Program-made: the position numbers and the translations under genes | Shown: positions 35,165-44,386 of the stretch, piece by piece | Layout of the letters: each line of letters starts with the position of its first letter | Position numbering within the stretch: position 1 is the stretch's first letter | The notes under the pieces: model-generated | Told to the model about the DNA's origin: nothing | The model's input: the letters and a program-made list of their open reading frames with translations, nothing else | Databases searched by the model: none | From: CAUUJV01 sp963545565 | GTDB lineage: Bacteria; Actinomycetota; Actinomycetes; Actinomycetales; Bifidobacteriaceae | Direction of reading: 5' to 3' | NCBI GenBank assembly: GCA_963545565.1 | Contig: CAUUJV010000008.1 | Location: 1-64,000 of the forward strand | DNA length: 64,000 bases

Positions 35165-36997
35165 TTGGTGAATAAGAGTTCTAATGATGGGATGGCGCCG
35201 AATATTCTTATGAAGACGATGATTAACGGGCTTGTGAAGCTTACGATCCCGTATAAGAAGGAATTATTTTGTGTTATATGTGTAGGGGTATTATCTGCTG
35301 TTTCAACTTTACTTCTTCCTCAATGTGCACAATACTTTTTTCGTGGTAATACTTTTCACGTTCCGCAGCTATCTGTTGTATGTGGGATCGTAGTTTTACT
35401 TGTATGCATAGCGTTTTTTAGTGCAGTCCAAGAATATTTACTGCGGTTGATTGGAGAAAATATAGTACGTGATGTTCGGTCTGTCTTGTGTGATCATATT
35501 CTTCATCTCCCTATCGCAGATTTTGATACATGTCAGACTGGAGATTTATTGAGTCGTATTAATAACGATACAAATCATCTGAAGATAGCTTTTCAGCAGG
35601 GGCTTACTGTAGTTGTTTCAAGCTCGATAACCGTTGTTGGAGCCATGTTTTCTATGCTGTTCTTAGATGCTGGGCTCTTTGCTTTAACAATATTGATGTT
35701 CCTTATGGTTTTTTTGCTGATGGCGGTATCAGGTCATTTGGTAGAGAGGACGAGTCTTTCTAATCAGAAAGACCAAGGAGCTTTGACTGCAGTCATTGAT
35801 CGTGATATTTCAGGAATCAGAACATTACGTGCAACTAATAGCGAGTCCCACGAAATGCAAAAGATCCTTGAGCTGATTAATCGTGTTCGTCATTCAGGAT
35901 TGATAATGGCTAAAATTGAGGCGGTTATTAGTCCGATTGCTAGTGCATGTTTACAGGTTGTGAGTCTTCTAATAGTCGGGTTTGGCCTGTGGAGGGTAAC
36001 GGTAGGACAGTTGTCGGCTGGTACCCTTACACAATTTATTTTATTGCTTATCGTTACAGTTTCTCCTTTGAGTCAGATCATATATGGTGGATCTCAGATT
36101 GGCGATTCAGCTGCTGCTATGACGAGAGTCAATGAAATTCTTGCGTTGAGACAAGAGGCAGACGATAGTAGTAGGAATGTTAAGAATGTTGTTTCCCCCA
36201 GAACAGAACCTATCAGATCGAACACTGATCAACTCAAGCAAGCTGTCACTTTTGAGCATGTGAGTTTTTCCTATGTAGCGGTGCAGCCAGAAGAGGCTCC
36301 GCCACCTTCCTCAAGCCGAAACTTTTCGATTAGTGACCTTTCTTTTTCTGTTCAACGGGGGAGCATGGTGGCTTTTGTTGGTCCCTCAGGTGCTGGAAAG
36401 AGTACGGTTCTACAGTTGATCGAGCGTTTTTATGAACCAAACGATGGTAATATCCTCATTTTAGATAAACAAATATTGGAGTATAACCGCACGAATTTAC
36501 GTTCACATATTACGTATATTGAGCAGGATTCCCCAATATTATCAGGTACTCTACGTGAAAATCTCCTTATGGGGATTGACAATCGTACTGATAAGGATTG
36601 TATACAGGCTCTTCGGGATGTAAATTTGAGTGACTTACTTGAATATGATGGGTTGAATTTAGAGATTGGAGAGAGAGGAGTCACTCTCTCAGGTGGAGAG
36701 CGTCAACGTCTTGCTCTTGCTCGGGCTTTGCTGTCTAGCTCAGAAATTATTTTACTGGACGAAGTCACTTCGAACCTTGATGCGGCTAATGAACGCTTAA
36801 TCATTCGTCTTTTAAACACATTAAAGCGTGAAGGGCGGTCACTGATTATTGTAGCGCATCGACTTGCTACAGTGTGTGATGCTGATATGATTTATGTTCT
36901 TGATAAAGGGACACTTATAGGATGTGGTTCTCATGAGGAATTATTAGAGAATGTTCCGCTTTACTGGACTCTCGCGAAAGAACAAAGGCTTTTATGA
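35165..36997 (+). CDS. ABC exporter (LanT-like, membrane and ATPase domains fused)
   Basis: 610 residues. Six membrane helices in residues about 20-320 (ABC_membrane type, LIGENIVRDVRSVLCDHILHLPIADFDTCQTGDLLSRINNDT) are followed by an ATPase domain with Walker A GPSGAGKST, signature LSGGERQRLALARA and Walker B IILLDEVTSNLD. It lacks the N-terminal C39 peptidase domain of class II LanT proteins, as expected for class III clusters, so leader removal must be done by another protease. First gene of the lanthipeptide cluster, behind operator 1. The start is uncertain: TTG 35165, GTG 35168 or ATG 35192 are all possible and none has a strong ribosome site. Confidence 0.85.
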   Translation: MVNKSSNDGMAPNILMKTMINGLVKLTIPYKKELFCVICVGVLSAVSTLLLPQCAQYFFRGNTFHVPQLSVVCGIVVLLVCIAFFSAVQEYLLRLIGENIVRDVRSVLCDHILHLPIADFDTCQTGDLLSRINNDTNHLKIAFQQGLTVVVSSSITVVGAMFSMLFLDAGLFALTILMFLMVFLLMAVSGHLVERTSLSNQKDQGALTAVIDRDISGIRTLRATNSESHEMQKILELINRVRHSGLIMAKIEAVISPIASACLQVVSLLIVGFGLWRVTVGQLSAGTLTQFILLLIVTVSPLSQIIYGGSQIGDSAAAMTRVNEILALRQEADDSSRNVKNVVSPRTEPIRSNTDQLKQAVTFEHVSFSYVAVQPEEAPPPSSSRNFSISDLSFSVQRGSMVAFVGPSGAGKSTVLQLIERFYEPNDGNILILDKQILEYNRTNLRSHITYIEQDSPILSGTLRENLLMGIDNRTDKDCIQALRDVNLSDLLEYDGLNLEIGERGVTLSGGERQRLALARALLSSSEIILLDEVTSNLDAANERLIIRLLNTLKREGRSLIIVAHRLATVCDADMIYVLDKGTLIGCGSHEELLENVPLYWTLAKEQRLL

Positions 36998-37038
36998 TTC
37001 CTCTTGGTTGTATGCGCCATTCATCTCCTCTTAGGAAG

Positions 37039-37072
37039 CAGTTGTTTGTCATCTTAAGATGACAAACAACTG
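37039..37072 (+). promoter_or_regulatory. 34-bp perfect palindrome (operator 2, precursor promoter)
   Basis: The half-site CAGTTGTTTGTCATCTT is followed at once by its exact complement, with no spacer. The centre GTCATCTTAAGATGAC is the same core as operator 1. It lies 132 bases before the precursor gene. A weak -10-like TATAGC lies at 37092. Confidence 0.85.
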
Positions 37073-37204
37073 AATAACATTGATTCGTCAGTATAGCAAT
37101 TGGAAGATAGATACTGGAATTATCGTCAACGTAGTTTGAAGTAATTCCATATTGTGCAGGGTGTCTGTGTTTGCAGACGTGAGCTAAGGAAGGGGTGGGA
37201 GGCC

Positions 37205-37327
37205 ATGGATAAAATCCTTGAATTGCAAAATTCAGAAGAGATTAATGAGGATGCCATGCATCAGAGCACAGTGAGCTATTTCATGTGTATCGGTGCTCCA
37301 AGTAATGGTAGTGCTATGTTCTGCTAA
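37205..37327 (+). CDS. lanA: Class III lanthipeptide precursor (labyrinthopeptin-like)
   Basis: 40 residues, too short for most gene callers. The leader of about 20 residues carries ILELQ at residues 4-8, the docking motif of class III leaders, followed by an acidic helix region (NSEEINED). The proposed core begins at Ser21 and contains two copies of S-x-x-S-x3-C: STVSYFMC (21-28) and SNGSAMFC (33-40), joined by IGAP. This is the motif from which class III synthetases build labionin or lanthionine rings, and the double arrangement matches labyrinthopeptin cores such as A2. A strong AGGAAGGGGTGGGAGG lies before the ATG. The gene sits between exporter and immunity-type ABC genes, with its own palindromic operator and a downstream terminator. 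Core start and ring pattern are inferred. Confidence 0.88.
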   Translation: MDKILELQNSEEINEDAMHQSTVSYFMCIGAPSNGSAMFC

Positions 37328-37359
37328 TAGAACATGAATAAATGACTTATGTGTTCAAA

Positions 37360-37400
37360 GCCGCTGTCGCATTTGTTAGCGTGTGGCAGCGGTCTTTCTT
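37360..37400 (+). terminator. Terminator after the precursor gene
   Basis: GCCGCTGTCGCA pairs with TGTGGCAGCGGT (12 pairs, three of them G-T) around a ten-base loop, then CTTTCTT. It starts 32 bases after the precursor stop and would separate abundant precursor mRNA from the next unit. Confidence 0.75.
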
Positions 37401-37420
37401 GATTTGGATTAGGTATTTTT

Positions 37421-37436
37421 GTCATCTCGATATAAC
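37421..37436 (+). promoter_or_regulatory. Palindromic operator 3 (MacB-type ABC / two-component operon)
   Basis: GTCATCT-CG-ATATAAC: the left arm is identical to the cluster consensus and the right arm matches five of seven positions. It lies 93 bases before the ATPase start. The weakest of the four sites. Confidence 0.55.
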
Positions 37437-37529
37437 AGTTGTTGGACTTGATTTTGAAAGAAGTCGTTTGTAAGTGAGAGTTGGCATAAATAAGACATTC
37501 TCGAAGTGTTTCCTAAGGAAGGATCGATA

Positions 37530-38264
37530 ATGATACGGCTGACAAAGAATGATATAGATGTCGGACAGGGTTCTTCTGCTGTGGTGTCAGAACATTTATG
37601 TAAAAACTTTTCTCCGAGAGAAGGGCAAGAGGTCAAAGCTGTCAGAAATGTTGACTTTCGTGCAGAGTGGAGACAAATGACGGGGATCATCGGTCCATCT
37701 GGTTCAGGTAAGTCAACCTTGATGTATTGTCTTGCAGGTTTGGAAAAGGTTTCTTCGGGATCAATTCGGGTGGCAGGACGAGAGATTGCAGGAATGACAC
37801 AGAGACAGCTTGCATATTTCAGACGAAACCACCTAGGTTTTGTATTTCAATCATATAATCTTGTGCTGTCCATGTCTGTAGAAGACAATCTCCGGTTACC
37901 TTTTATTTTACAGAAGCGGAATTTCCCTGAGGGAAAAGCACTTTCGCTATTGAAGCGTTTAAACATTGAACATTTATATCAGGTAAGTACAGCGTTGCTT
38001 TCAGGAGGCGAACAGCAACGTGTTGCATTGGCACGCGTGGTGCTGTTGGATCCAGAGATTGTTTTTGCGGATGAGCCAACTGGGGCTTTGGACAGTGAAT
38101 CAAGTGAACGAGTTGTTTCTGAGCTTAGTGATTTTGCACATCGTGTTGATCACGCTGTTGTCATGGTTACACATAGTGAGGTAGTCGCTTCGCATTGTGA
38201 TTCTGTGGTGAGTATGCAGGATGGTTATCTAGGTGTCGATAGTAATAGACGGGAGCATTCATAA
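37530..38264 (+). CDS. ABC transporter ATP-binding protein (MacB/LolD type)
   Basis: 244 residues. Walker A GPSGSGKST, Q-loop FVFQSYNLVLSMSVEDNL, signature LSGGEQQRVALARV and Walker B IVFADEPTGALD are the pattern of MacB/LolD/BceA ATPases. The start ATG 37530 has AAGGAAGGA eight bases upstream; an earlier GTG would add eight residues. It forms a pair with the next FtsX-like permease (TAATG overlap), most likely giving self-protection or peptide release. Operator 3 precedes it. Confidence 0.88.
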   Translation: MIRLTKNDIDVGQGSSAVVSEHLCKNFSPREGQEVKAVRNVDFRAEWRQMTGIIGPSGSGKSTLMYCLAGLEKVSSGSIRVAGREIAGMTQRQLAYFRRNHLGFVFQSYNLVLSMSVEDNLRLPFILQKRNFPEGKALSLLKRLNIEHLYQVSTALLSGGEQQRVALARVVLLDPEIVFADEPTGALDSESSERVVSELSDFAHRVDHAVVMVTHSEVVASHCDSVVSMQDGYLGVDSNRREHS

Positions 38265-39682
38265 TGCGATTAGTGACACGTGAGTTTCGTGATGCTCCTG
38301 TAGTTTGGGGTGGCGTGGCTATTGTTGTGCTAATAGCTCAAATTGTTTTGAGTGTGGTGTTTGCGATGTTGTCTTCAACGTTCATCCAACAGCAGTTACC
38401 GGGAATGAAGAAAAAAGCGACAGTCGTTCATGATACTTTAATAATTACTCTGTTCTTTCTTATGGCTGCGATAGTTGTTGTCGTTCTTCAAATTGTGACG
38501 ACTGCAATTAATCAACGACGTCGTAGTCTTGCTTTGCTGTTGATACAGGGGATGACCCCGTGGCAGTTAACGATGTTGACCTGTGTACGTGTGCTGCTTA
38601 TTGAGGGTGTGGCAGCGTTGGGGTCTCTCGTCGTGATAGAACCAGTGACGACGATAGTATATCCCTTAGTGACATCTGTGATATATGTGGGTAGGCAGCC
38701 TCTGTATCTCAATCAGATTTGGTGGGCGTGGGGTGCAGCACTGGTAGTAGGTTGTGTGATTGTCCTTTGTGCAACGCTTCCGACCCTTCGGGTTATGTCG
38801 CGATTGGAGCCAGTGGAAGCTTTGAGACAGGAAGTCCCTGTTCACCGCAAACTCAGATTACCGCGTCGTTTAGGATTTTTTCTGGTATTGATCTGCGCAG
38901 TATTGTTGTATGTTATTCCTGTGGTAACTGCGACGCCGCTGTCGCCGCGGCAGGTGGCTTCTTTAAACTCAGGTGAAGTACTGGCACCCTTGGTTGGAGC
39001 ATTGACTATTGCTCCTGTTCTTATGGCTTGTGCTGTCAGTATAGGGGGTCAATTTGTCCTAACATTTGTGACTTCGCTGTGGACTTCGCTAATACGGATT
39101 CCTTGGGTGCCGTGGAAAATAGCTTGTCGTCAAGCGAAGGACCATACACAGCGTATGAGTTCTATAATGATACCTCTTATTGTGGGAGTGATGCTTCTTA
39201 CTACTATTGATGGGTACTACCGTGTCGGGGCCGCCTCAAGCACAGTGCTTCCAGGGAATATATCTATTGAGTCTGCCAGTATTTCCACTTTATTGACTTT
39301 GCTAGGTCCTGCACTGGTGGTCGCTCTCGCTGGTGTAGGAGCAGGATACTTGATTGCATCAAGAGGACAAGGTATGGACTTAGCATTATTGTCAATATCG
39401 GGTAGTACATCACGCCAAGAAAATGCAGTTGCTGTTCTTGATGGTTTCATCACTGTGACGACTAGTATGATTGTTGCTTTTGGAACGAGTCTAGTATCGA
39501 TGTTTGTTTACGTGATAGGATTGCGAAGGTTATTAGGCGCATCTATCTTTACTGTTCCGTGGTCTACATGGATAAGCCTATACGTAGTGTTTACTCTCAT
39601 TGGAATGTTTCTTTCTTGGGCTACGGTTCAGAAGAGTATTATGCGGCCTGCTATAACGACGCTCACTCAATATGTCCAGTAG
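38264..39682 (+). CDS. FtsX-like ABC permease
   Basis: 472 residues. FtsX-type layout with membrane helices near 15-40, 60-85, 105-130, 150-175 and in the C-terminal part. The coupling segment QRRRSLALLLIQGMTPWQLTMLTCVRVLLIEGVAALGS and LPTLRVMSRLEPVEALRQE (the typical P-ALR end of FtsX repeats) are present. The stop of the ATPase gene overlaps its ATG. It probably forms the immunity exporter of the lanthipeptide cluster. The kinase gene begins 11 bases before its stop. Confidence 0.85.
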   Translation: MRLVTREFRDAPVVWGGVAIVVLIAQIVLSVVFAMLSSTFIQQQLPGMKKKATVVHDTLIITLFFLMAAIVVVVLQIVTTAINQRRRSLALLLIQGMTPWQLTMLTCVRVLLIEGVAALGSLVVIEPVTTIVYPLVTSVIYVGRQPLYLNQIWWAWGAALVVGCVIVLCATLPTLRVMSRLEPVEALRQEVPVHRKLRLPRRLGFFLVLICAVLLYVIPVVTATPLSPRQVASLNSGEVLAPLVGALTIAPVLMACAVSIGGQFVLTFVTSLWTSLIRIPWVPWKIACRQAKDHTQRMSSIMIPLIVGVMLLTTIDGYYRVGAASSTVLPGNISIESASISTLLTLLGPALVVALAGVGAGYLIASRGQGMDLALLSISGSTSRQENAVAVLDGFITVTTSMIVAFGTSLVSMFVYVIGLRRLLGASIFTVPWSTWISLYVVFTLIGMFLSWATVQKSIMRPAITTLTQYVQ

Positions 39683-40967
39683 GATAAAATTGAGGAATGG
39701 TAACGATGCGATTATGCAGTACGAGTTAACTATGCACGATCGTCCATCAGTCTGGATTGTTTATGGGCTCCCCGTAGTGTGTGCAATTGGCGGATGCCTA
39801 CTCTTGGGTCTACAACGTTTTATTGCTCCTCGTATAGACCGCTCATACTTGCTTTTGCATATCCCATATGCATTTATACTTATCTGCATATATTTTGTGG
39901 GAGAGTGTTGTCTTCTGTTTGGACGGTATCGTCATCCATTTGGAGTATTGATTCTTGAATCTTTAAGTATTCTTCCCGCTTGTGTCGTCGGACTAGATTC
40001 ATGGGTTATTCCTCTTTTACTCATCGCTGAGTATGTATTAATCCTAAGAACATCAAAGATTTATATGATGATTTTGGGAACGTTAGTCGCTGCAGTAGCA
40101 TCGTTGATTCCCATGTTCACTCTGACACTGAATAATTATTGGACAGAGTCCTTTCCGCGAGTTCTTCCGGTTATTGTTATCGCTGTAGTGGCTTTAACTG
40201 TTCGCAATAGTCGACTAGCTCGCGCCACGCAGGAGAAGGAACTTATTGAACATCAACGAACACTGCTTCTTACTAAGGAACGAGATGAGGCTCTGCGACG
40301 TAACAGAATAGCGGAGGAACTTCACGATAGTGTCGGACACGGTTTAACAACAATTATTGCATTGCTTCAAGGGGTACAGGTTCAACTTGATGACGTTAAT
40401 GCCGCGCCTGCCATCAATGATGCGGTAGAGGCGGCATTGATTACAGCAAAAAGAAGTTTGGATAATGCTAGGCAAGCATTGCATGCTTTAAACGATTCTG
40501 ACGATGACACTCGTCGTACCTCCTCATGTTCGGTTCATACCTATACATGGGATGATATTCATACGATTCTTTATCCTGTCCAACAGTCTGGAGTTATTGT
40601 CGAATTTCGTGAAACAGGGACTCGATCTGATGATAGTCAGCAAGCAGATATATGTTTTCGTGTCACTCGAGAATCCGTAACAAATGCTGTTCGACATGCT
40701 GCTGATTTATCAATGATTTCTATCGAATGGGATCATTGCGAGAATGGAACACTAAAAATTAGTGTACAGAACGATGGAATCAATTCCACACAGGGGATAA
40801 AACAGACAGGGCAAGGACTTCAGCTCCTCACGGCAAGTATAGCTACCATGGGGGGTTCTCTTACATATGATTATGATGCAAGGAACCGTTTATGGACAGT
40901 CAGCGCCACGATTCCACAACTGACGCATCAGGAGGAGCATGATGATAAGGCTGATGATTGTGGATGA
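39672..40967 (+). CDS. NarL-type sensor histidine kinase of the lanthipeptide cluster
   Basis: 431 residues. Four to six membrane helices fill residues about 25-180 with no large sensor domain. The HisKA_3 phosphoacceptor is AEELHDSVGHGLTTIIALLQG, followed by an ATPase domain with RESVTNAVRHA and GQGLQLLTASIATMGG. Kinases with DSVGHG boxes pair with LuxR-type regulators, here the next gene, which overlaps by 29 bases. The sensed signal could be the mature lanthipeptide or envelope stress. The start is uncertain: ATG 39672 overlaps the permease, and ATG 39714 is an alternative. Confidence 0.85.
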   Translation: MSSRIKLRNGNDAIMQYELTMHDRPSVWIVYGLPVVCAIGGCLLLGLQRFIAPRIDRSYLLLHIPYAFILICIYFVGECCLLFGRYRHPFGVLILESLSILPACVVGLDSWVIPLLLIAEYVLILRTSKIYMMILGTLVAAVASLIPMFTLTLNNYWTESFPRVLPVIVIAVVALTVRNSRLARATQEKELIEHQRTLLLTKERDEALRRNRIAEELHDSVGHGLTTIIALLQGVQVQLDDVNAAPAINDAVEAALITAKRSLDNARQALHALNDSDDDTRRTSSCSVHTYTWDDIHTILYPVQQSGVIVEFRETGTRSDDSQQADICFRVTRESVTNAVRHAADLSMISIEWDHCENGTLKISVQNDGINSTQGIKQTGQGLQLLTASIATMGGSLTYDYDARNRLWTVSATIPQLTHQEEHDDKADDCG

Positions 40968-41610
40968 TCTTCGTTACGCCAGGTTGGGTTATCAATTGAT
41001 GATTGGGAGGAATGAAGAGTTTCATATTGTTGCAGAAGCCAGTAATGGGCAAGAAGCAATTGAAACTATTCAATACCGTGCTGAGACACATCAATCGCTG
41101 CCCGATGTCATCTTAATGGATGTTCGTATGCCTACTATGGATGGGATACAAGCAACTCAAGGAATAACTAGTCGCTGGCCGTCTATCAAGGTGATTATTC
41201 TGACAACGTGGGATGAAGACGATTACGCGTATGGCGGATTAAATGCAGGAGCATCTGGTTTCCTCCTCAAAGATGCAAATGTGCAAACACTTCTCGAAGC
41301 TATTCGTGCTGTTGTACGTGGAGATGCCGTTGTAACTCCTCGTATCACCAGGCAGATATTACAGCGTGCATTACCGCAGCGCACGGCAGATAAGCATCAG
41401 CATCAACTCCAGCAAAAATTTTATACTTTGCCTCGTAGACAACGAGAAATTTGTGCTCTGATTGCCGATGGATTAACAAATAGTGAGATAGCAGAACAGC
41501 TTGTTCTGGAGCCAGCTTCTGTTCGTCGTACCATCAGTCGAATACTCTCACATCTTCAGTTGCATGACAGAACCCAAATAGCTGTCAATTGGTACAAGGC
41601 AGGCATGTAA
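40939..41610 (+). CDS. NarL/LuxR-family response regulator of the lanthipeptide cluster
   Basis: 223 residues. Receiver with MIVDDLRYARLGYQ and phosphorylation site VILMDVRMPTMDGIQAT, then a LuxR helix-turn-helix: LPRRQREICALIADGLTNSEIAEQLVLEPASVRRTISRIL. Two adjacent ATG codons compete; GGAGGA at 40931 gives better spacing to the second (40942). LuxR-type regulators bind short inverted repeats as dimers, and the cluster contains four matching palindromes, including one starting on the base after this gene's stop codon. It is the best candidate for the pathway-specific regulator. Confidence 0.9.
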   Translation: MMIRLMIVDDLRYARLGYQLMIGRNEEFHIVAEASNGQEAIETIQYRAETHQSLPDVILMDVRMPTMDGIQATQGITSRWPSIKVIILTTWDEDDYAYGGLNAGASGFLLKDANVQTLLEAIRAVVRGDAVVTPRITRQILQRALPQRTADKHQHQLQQKFYTLPRRQREICALIADGLTNSEIAEQLVLEPASVRRTISRILSHLQLHDRTQIAVNWYKAGM

Positions 41611-41630
41611 CTGTCATCTCCAGATGTCAG
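41611..41630 (+). promoter_or_regulatory. Palindromic operator 4 (synthetase)
   Basis: CTGtCATCT-CC-AGATGtCAG: nine-base arms with one mismatched pair, directly after the regulator stop and 87 bases before the synthetase start. Same CATCT-N2-AGATG core as the other three sites. Confidence 0.75.
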
Positions 41631-41717
41631 AAATCACCTTATATTTGATCTTTCAGATGCTACTCCTGAACCTTAAAAGGGCAGTTTTAATTTATGGAGA
41701 GCCGGTGATACGTCATC

Positions 41718-44361
41718 ATGATCGGGGAAGAAAATTATACATCAGCAGTCTCACAGGATTCGGTTTTTTACTCAGATTCTGCTGCATACTCATTAGCTAG
41801 TGAAGAACCATGGACGGCTGAGAAAGACATTCCTCCTACGTGGGTTATTATAAAGCGGGTTCCGTGGACCTATGCTAGACCCTTTACCGAGAGAATGAGA
41901 ACGGTTGGGTGGAAAATTCACTTGGGGGGCAACTTGTGATAACGCAGAAGAGATATTACGCGCTGCGGTACACGTTTGTTGTCAACGGAATGTGAGTTTT
42001 AAGTATTTGTGTTCCAAGCAGCAGTTCCTGCGGAGCAATTCTGAGTCAGCAATACGTTCAAGTAGTGGCAAGTTTATCACGGTGTACCCCTCATCCGATG
42101 AACAACTCACTGAAATAGTACAAGACCTCTACCCGTTGTTAGAGGGCAAAGACAGCCCATATATTCTCAGTGATTTACGTTACCCTAACAGCCCAATATA
42201 TTTTCGCTACGGGGGATTTATTAATGTCAGTAAACGCAACGAGTTCGGTGAGGAAACACTGCTTATTCCGGGCGATGATGGGATTCTCATCGAGGATAAA
42301 AGACTCCCACATTATGTTGATCCCGGCAACCATATCAGAAAGCCACAGTGTGTGCAGAAGGCATATGATGAGTACAGACGTACGGAATCTACACCTCTGG
42401 ATGAGTTCACATTAACACCTCTTCATTTCTCGAATGCGGGTGGCGTGTATAAAGCAGTTGATCGGCAGGGCGCTATCACTCTCATCAAGGAGGCACGTCC
42501 CTATGCTGGTATTGATGGTAAGATGCGAGATGCTATCAGCCGACTGGATATTGAATGGAAGCTACTTAATATCTGTTCTAATACAGGAGTATCACCAAAG
42601 CCATTGAAGAAGTTTCAGGCATGGGAGCATCACTATCTTCAAATGGAATATCTGCAGGGAGTTACACTCAATCACTGGCTGGCAAATAATTACCCTTACC
42701 AATGGCAGATTGGGCGACCAGAAGAACTCAACACGTATAAAAACCGTATTCTAGACATAGGCACCCAAATTATTTCAGCCATAGATAAAGTTCATCAGAC
42801 GGGTTATGTTCATGGAGATATCCATTTAGGCAATTTTATGATTGACCCGGACTCCACTAGTGTGCGCCTTATTGATTTTGAAGATGGACGACCGCTCAGC
42901 TCTCGGGAGGCTCCACCTCACAACGCTTTAGGATTCCAGGTACCTGAAGGCTGTACTGCAGAAGAGGCGGACTGGTTTGCTGTTTCTAGAACACTCGCCT
43001 CGCTATGCTCAATTCATTTCTCGTTGGCAATGCTCAGTCCACAACACTGGGCGAGAACTCTTAATGAGATTCGTCAAACATTTGGAGAAGAATATCTAAG
43101 GCTTATTCTTGGCGTACAGGAACGCTTTGCCAGCGACAATGGTATAGCCAGAGTTTTCTTCACGCCAAAGGAGCGTGTCAGGCCTATGTCGATTAATCCT
43201 GAGAGTGACCGATTCATTGTACCGACTCAGGAGAATTTGGATACTTTACGAGATGATATTTTGACAGGGATCAGTGCGACACGACATTGCGTGCAAGGAA
43301 GTCTGTTCCCGGGAGATGCCGTTCACACAGACACTCTTGCGCGAGCTAGTGTTGATACTGGTGCTGCAGGAGTTCTCCTTGCGATGGCGAGATCAAGGGC
43401 ACGAATTCTTTCGTCCGATATTAGCTGGTTGAAAGATATTGTTTATATGAATTCAAATGATTCTCATCTCAATTTAGGATTGTATACAGGAATTTCTGGA
43501 ATCGGCTTGGCAACATATGAGCTCAATGATCATGATTTTGCTGCACAAGAACTTTCAGCGGTAAGACGACATTGGACTGAAAGTCAACTGTCCAATCTCG
43601 AGGCGGGACTTGCGGGGCAGGGACTTGCACTCATCTCATATGGTGAGCTTATCCATGATAAGGAATACATAGACAGTGCAATCAGTATTGGTGAAGTCCT
43701 CAAATGGCGGATAATTGATGAGAAGGTGCCTTCGGCCATTCAGGCTTTGGAAAGGACACCTGGCTTTTTGCGTGGTTGGTCTGGTATTTCTTTATTCTGG
43801 CTTGCTTTGAGTGCAAGTGATTCTTCTAATCGCGACCGGTATTTAGAGTATGCTATTCATTGTCTCAACAAGGATCTTGATCATACGGTTGTTGATCGTA
43901 ACTCGGGTTCTAGAGGAATACTTGATCAATACCAACGATCCCTACCATACTTTAGCAATGGGGTGGCAGGAATTCTCACTGCCATCTGTATTGCACGGCA
44001 GATTACAGGTGACGATCAACTTTTTTCTCAAGAGTGGGAATCTTTGGTGCGCGCCTGTGGTGCATCGCAATACGCTTTTTGTGGTGTGAATAATGGATGC
44101 GCCGGCATGATAATTGCTAATCAATTCGCTTCACAATGGTCTCCGCAATTGTTACAAGAAAGAGATAAAATTTTTTCTCAGCTGGGAAGTTACGCACTTG
44201 TATGGAACAACACTCTTCAGTTTCCTGGAGATTCACTACTTCGTCTGTCAACAGATTATTCAACGGGCTCAGCTGGAATCCTCACTGCTTTGAACACTAT
44301 GTCTCATAGTCCTTGGGATTTCCTGCCTGTGCCCAATGCGGAGAAACTGTTGTCAGTATGA
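41718..44361 (+). CDS. lanKC: Class III lanthipeptide synthetase LanKC, split by a G6 frameshift
   Basis: Trifunctional enzyme: it phosphorylates core Ser residues, eliminates phosphate to dehydroalanine and cyclises with Cys. The first frame (41718-41939, 73 codons) ends just after GWKIHLG; the rest runs in another frame from about 41905 to 44361 (ATCDNAEEIL onward). Deleting one G of the GGGGGG run at 41924-41929 yields one 880-residue protein with the family pattern WKIHLGATCDNAEEIL. Domains: N-terminal lyase with SSGKFITVYPSSDEQ and SPIYFRYGGF; kinase with GYVHGDIHLGNFMI and LIDFEDG; C-terminal cyclase-like repeats GLAGQGLA, GWSGISLF and GVAGIL. The zinc ligands of class I, II and IV cyclases are absent (SNG and NNG where CHG would be), which marks class III. 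Phase variation, a recent mutation or sequencing error could explain the frameshift. Confidence 0.88.
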
Positions 44362-44386
44362 TCAGACGAAAATCAAGGTGAACGCT

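Noticed and set aside
37039..37072. The 34-bp palindrome as a Rho-independent terminator of the exporter gene.
   Set aside because: No T run on either side, no loop, and the core sequence recurs at other promoters of the cluster.
41905..44361. The downstream LanKC frame as a separate gene starting at TTG 41905.
   Set aside because: It would lack the first 70 conserved lyase residues, has no good ribosome site, and one-base repair restores the family consensus.
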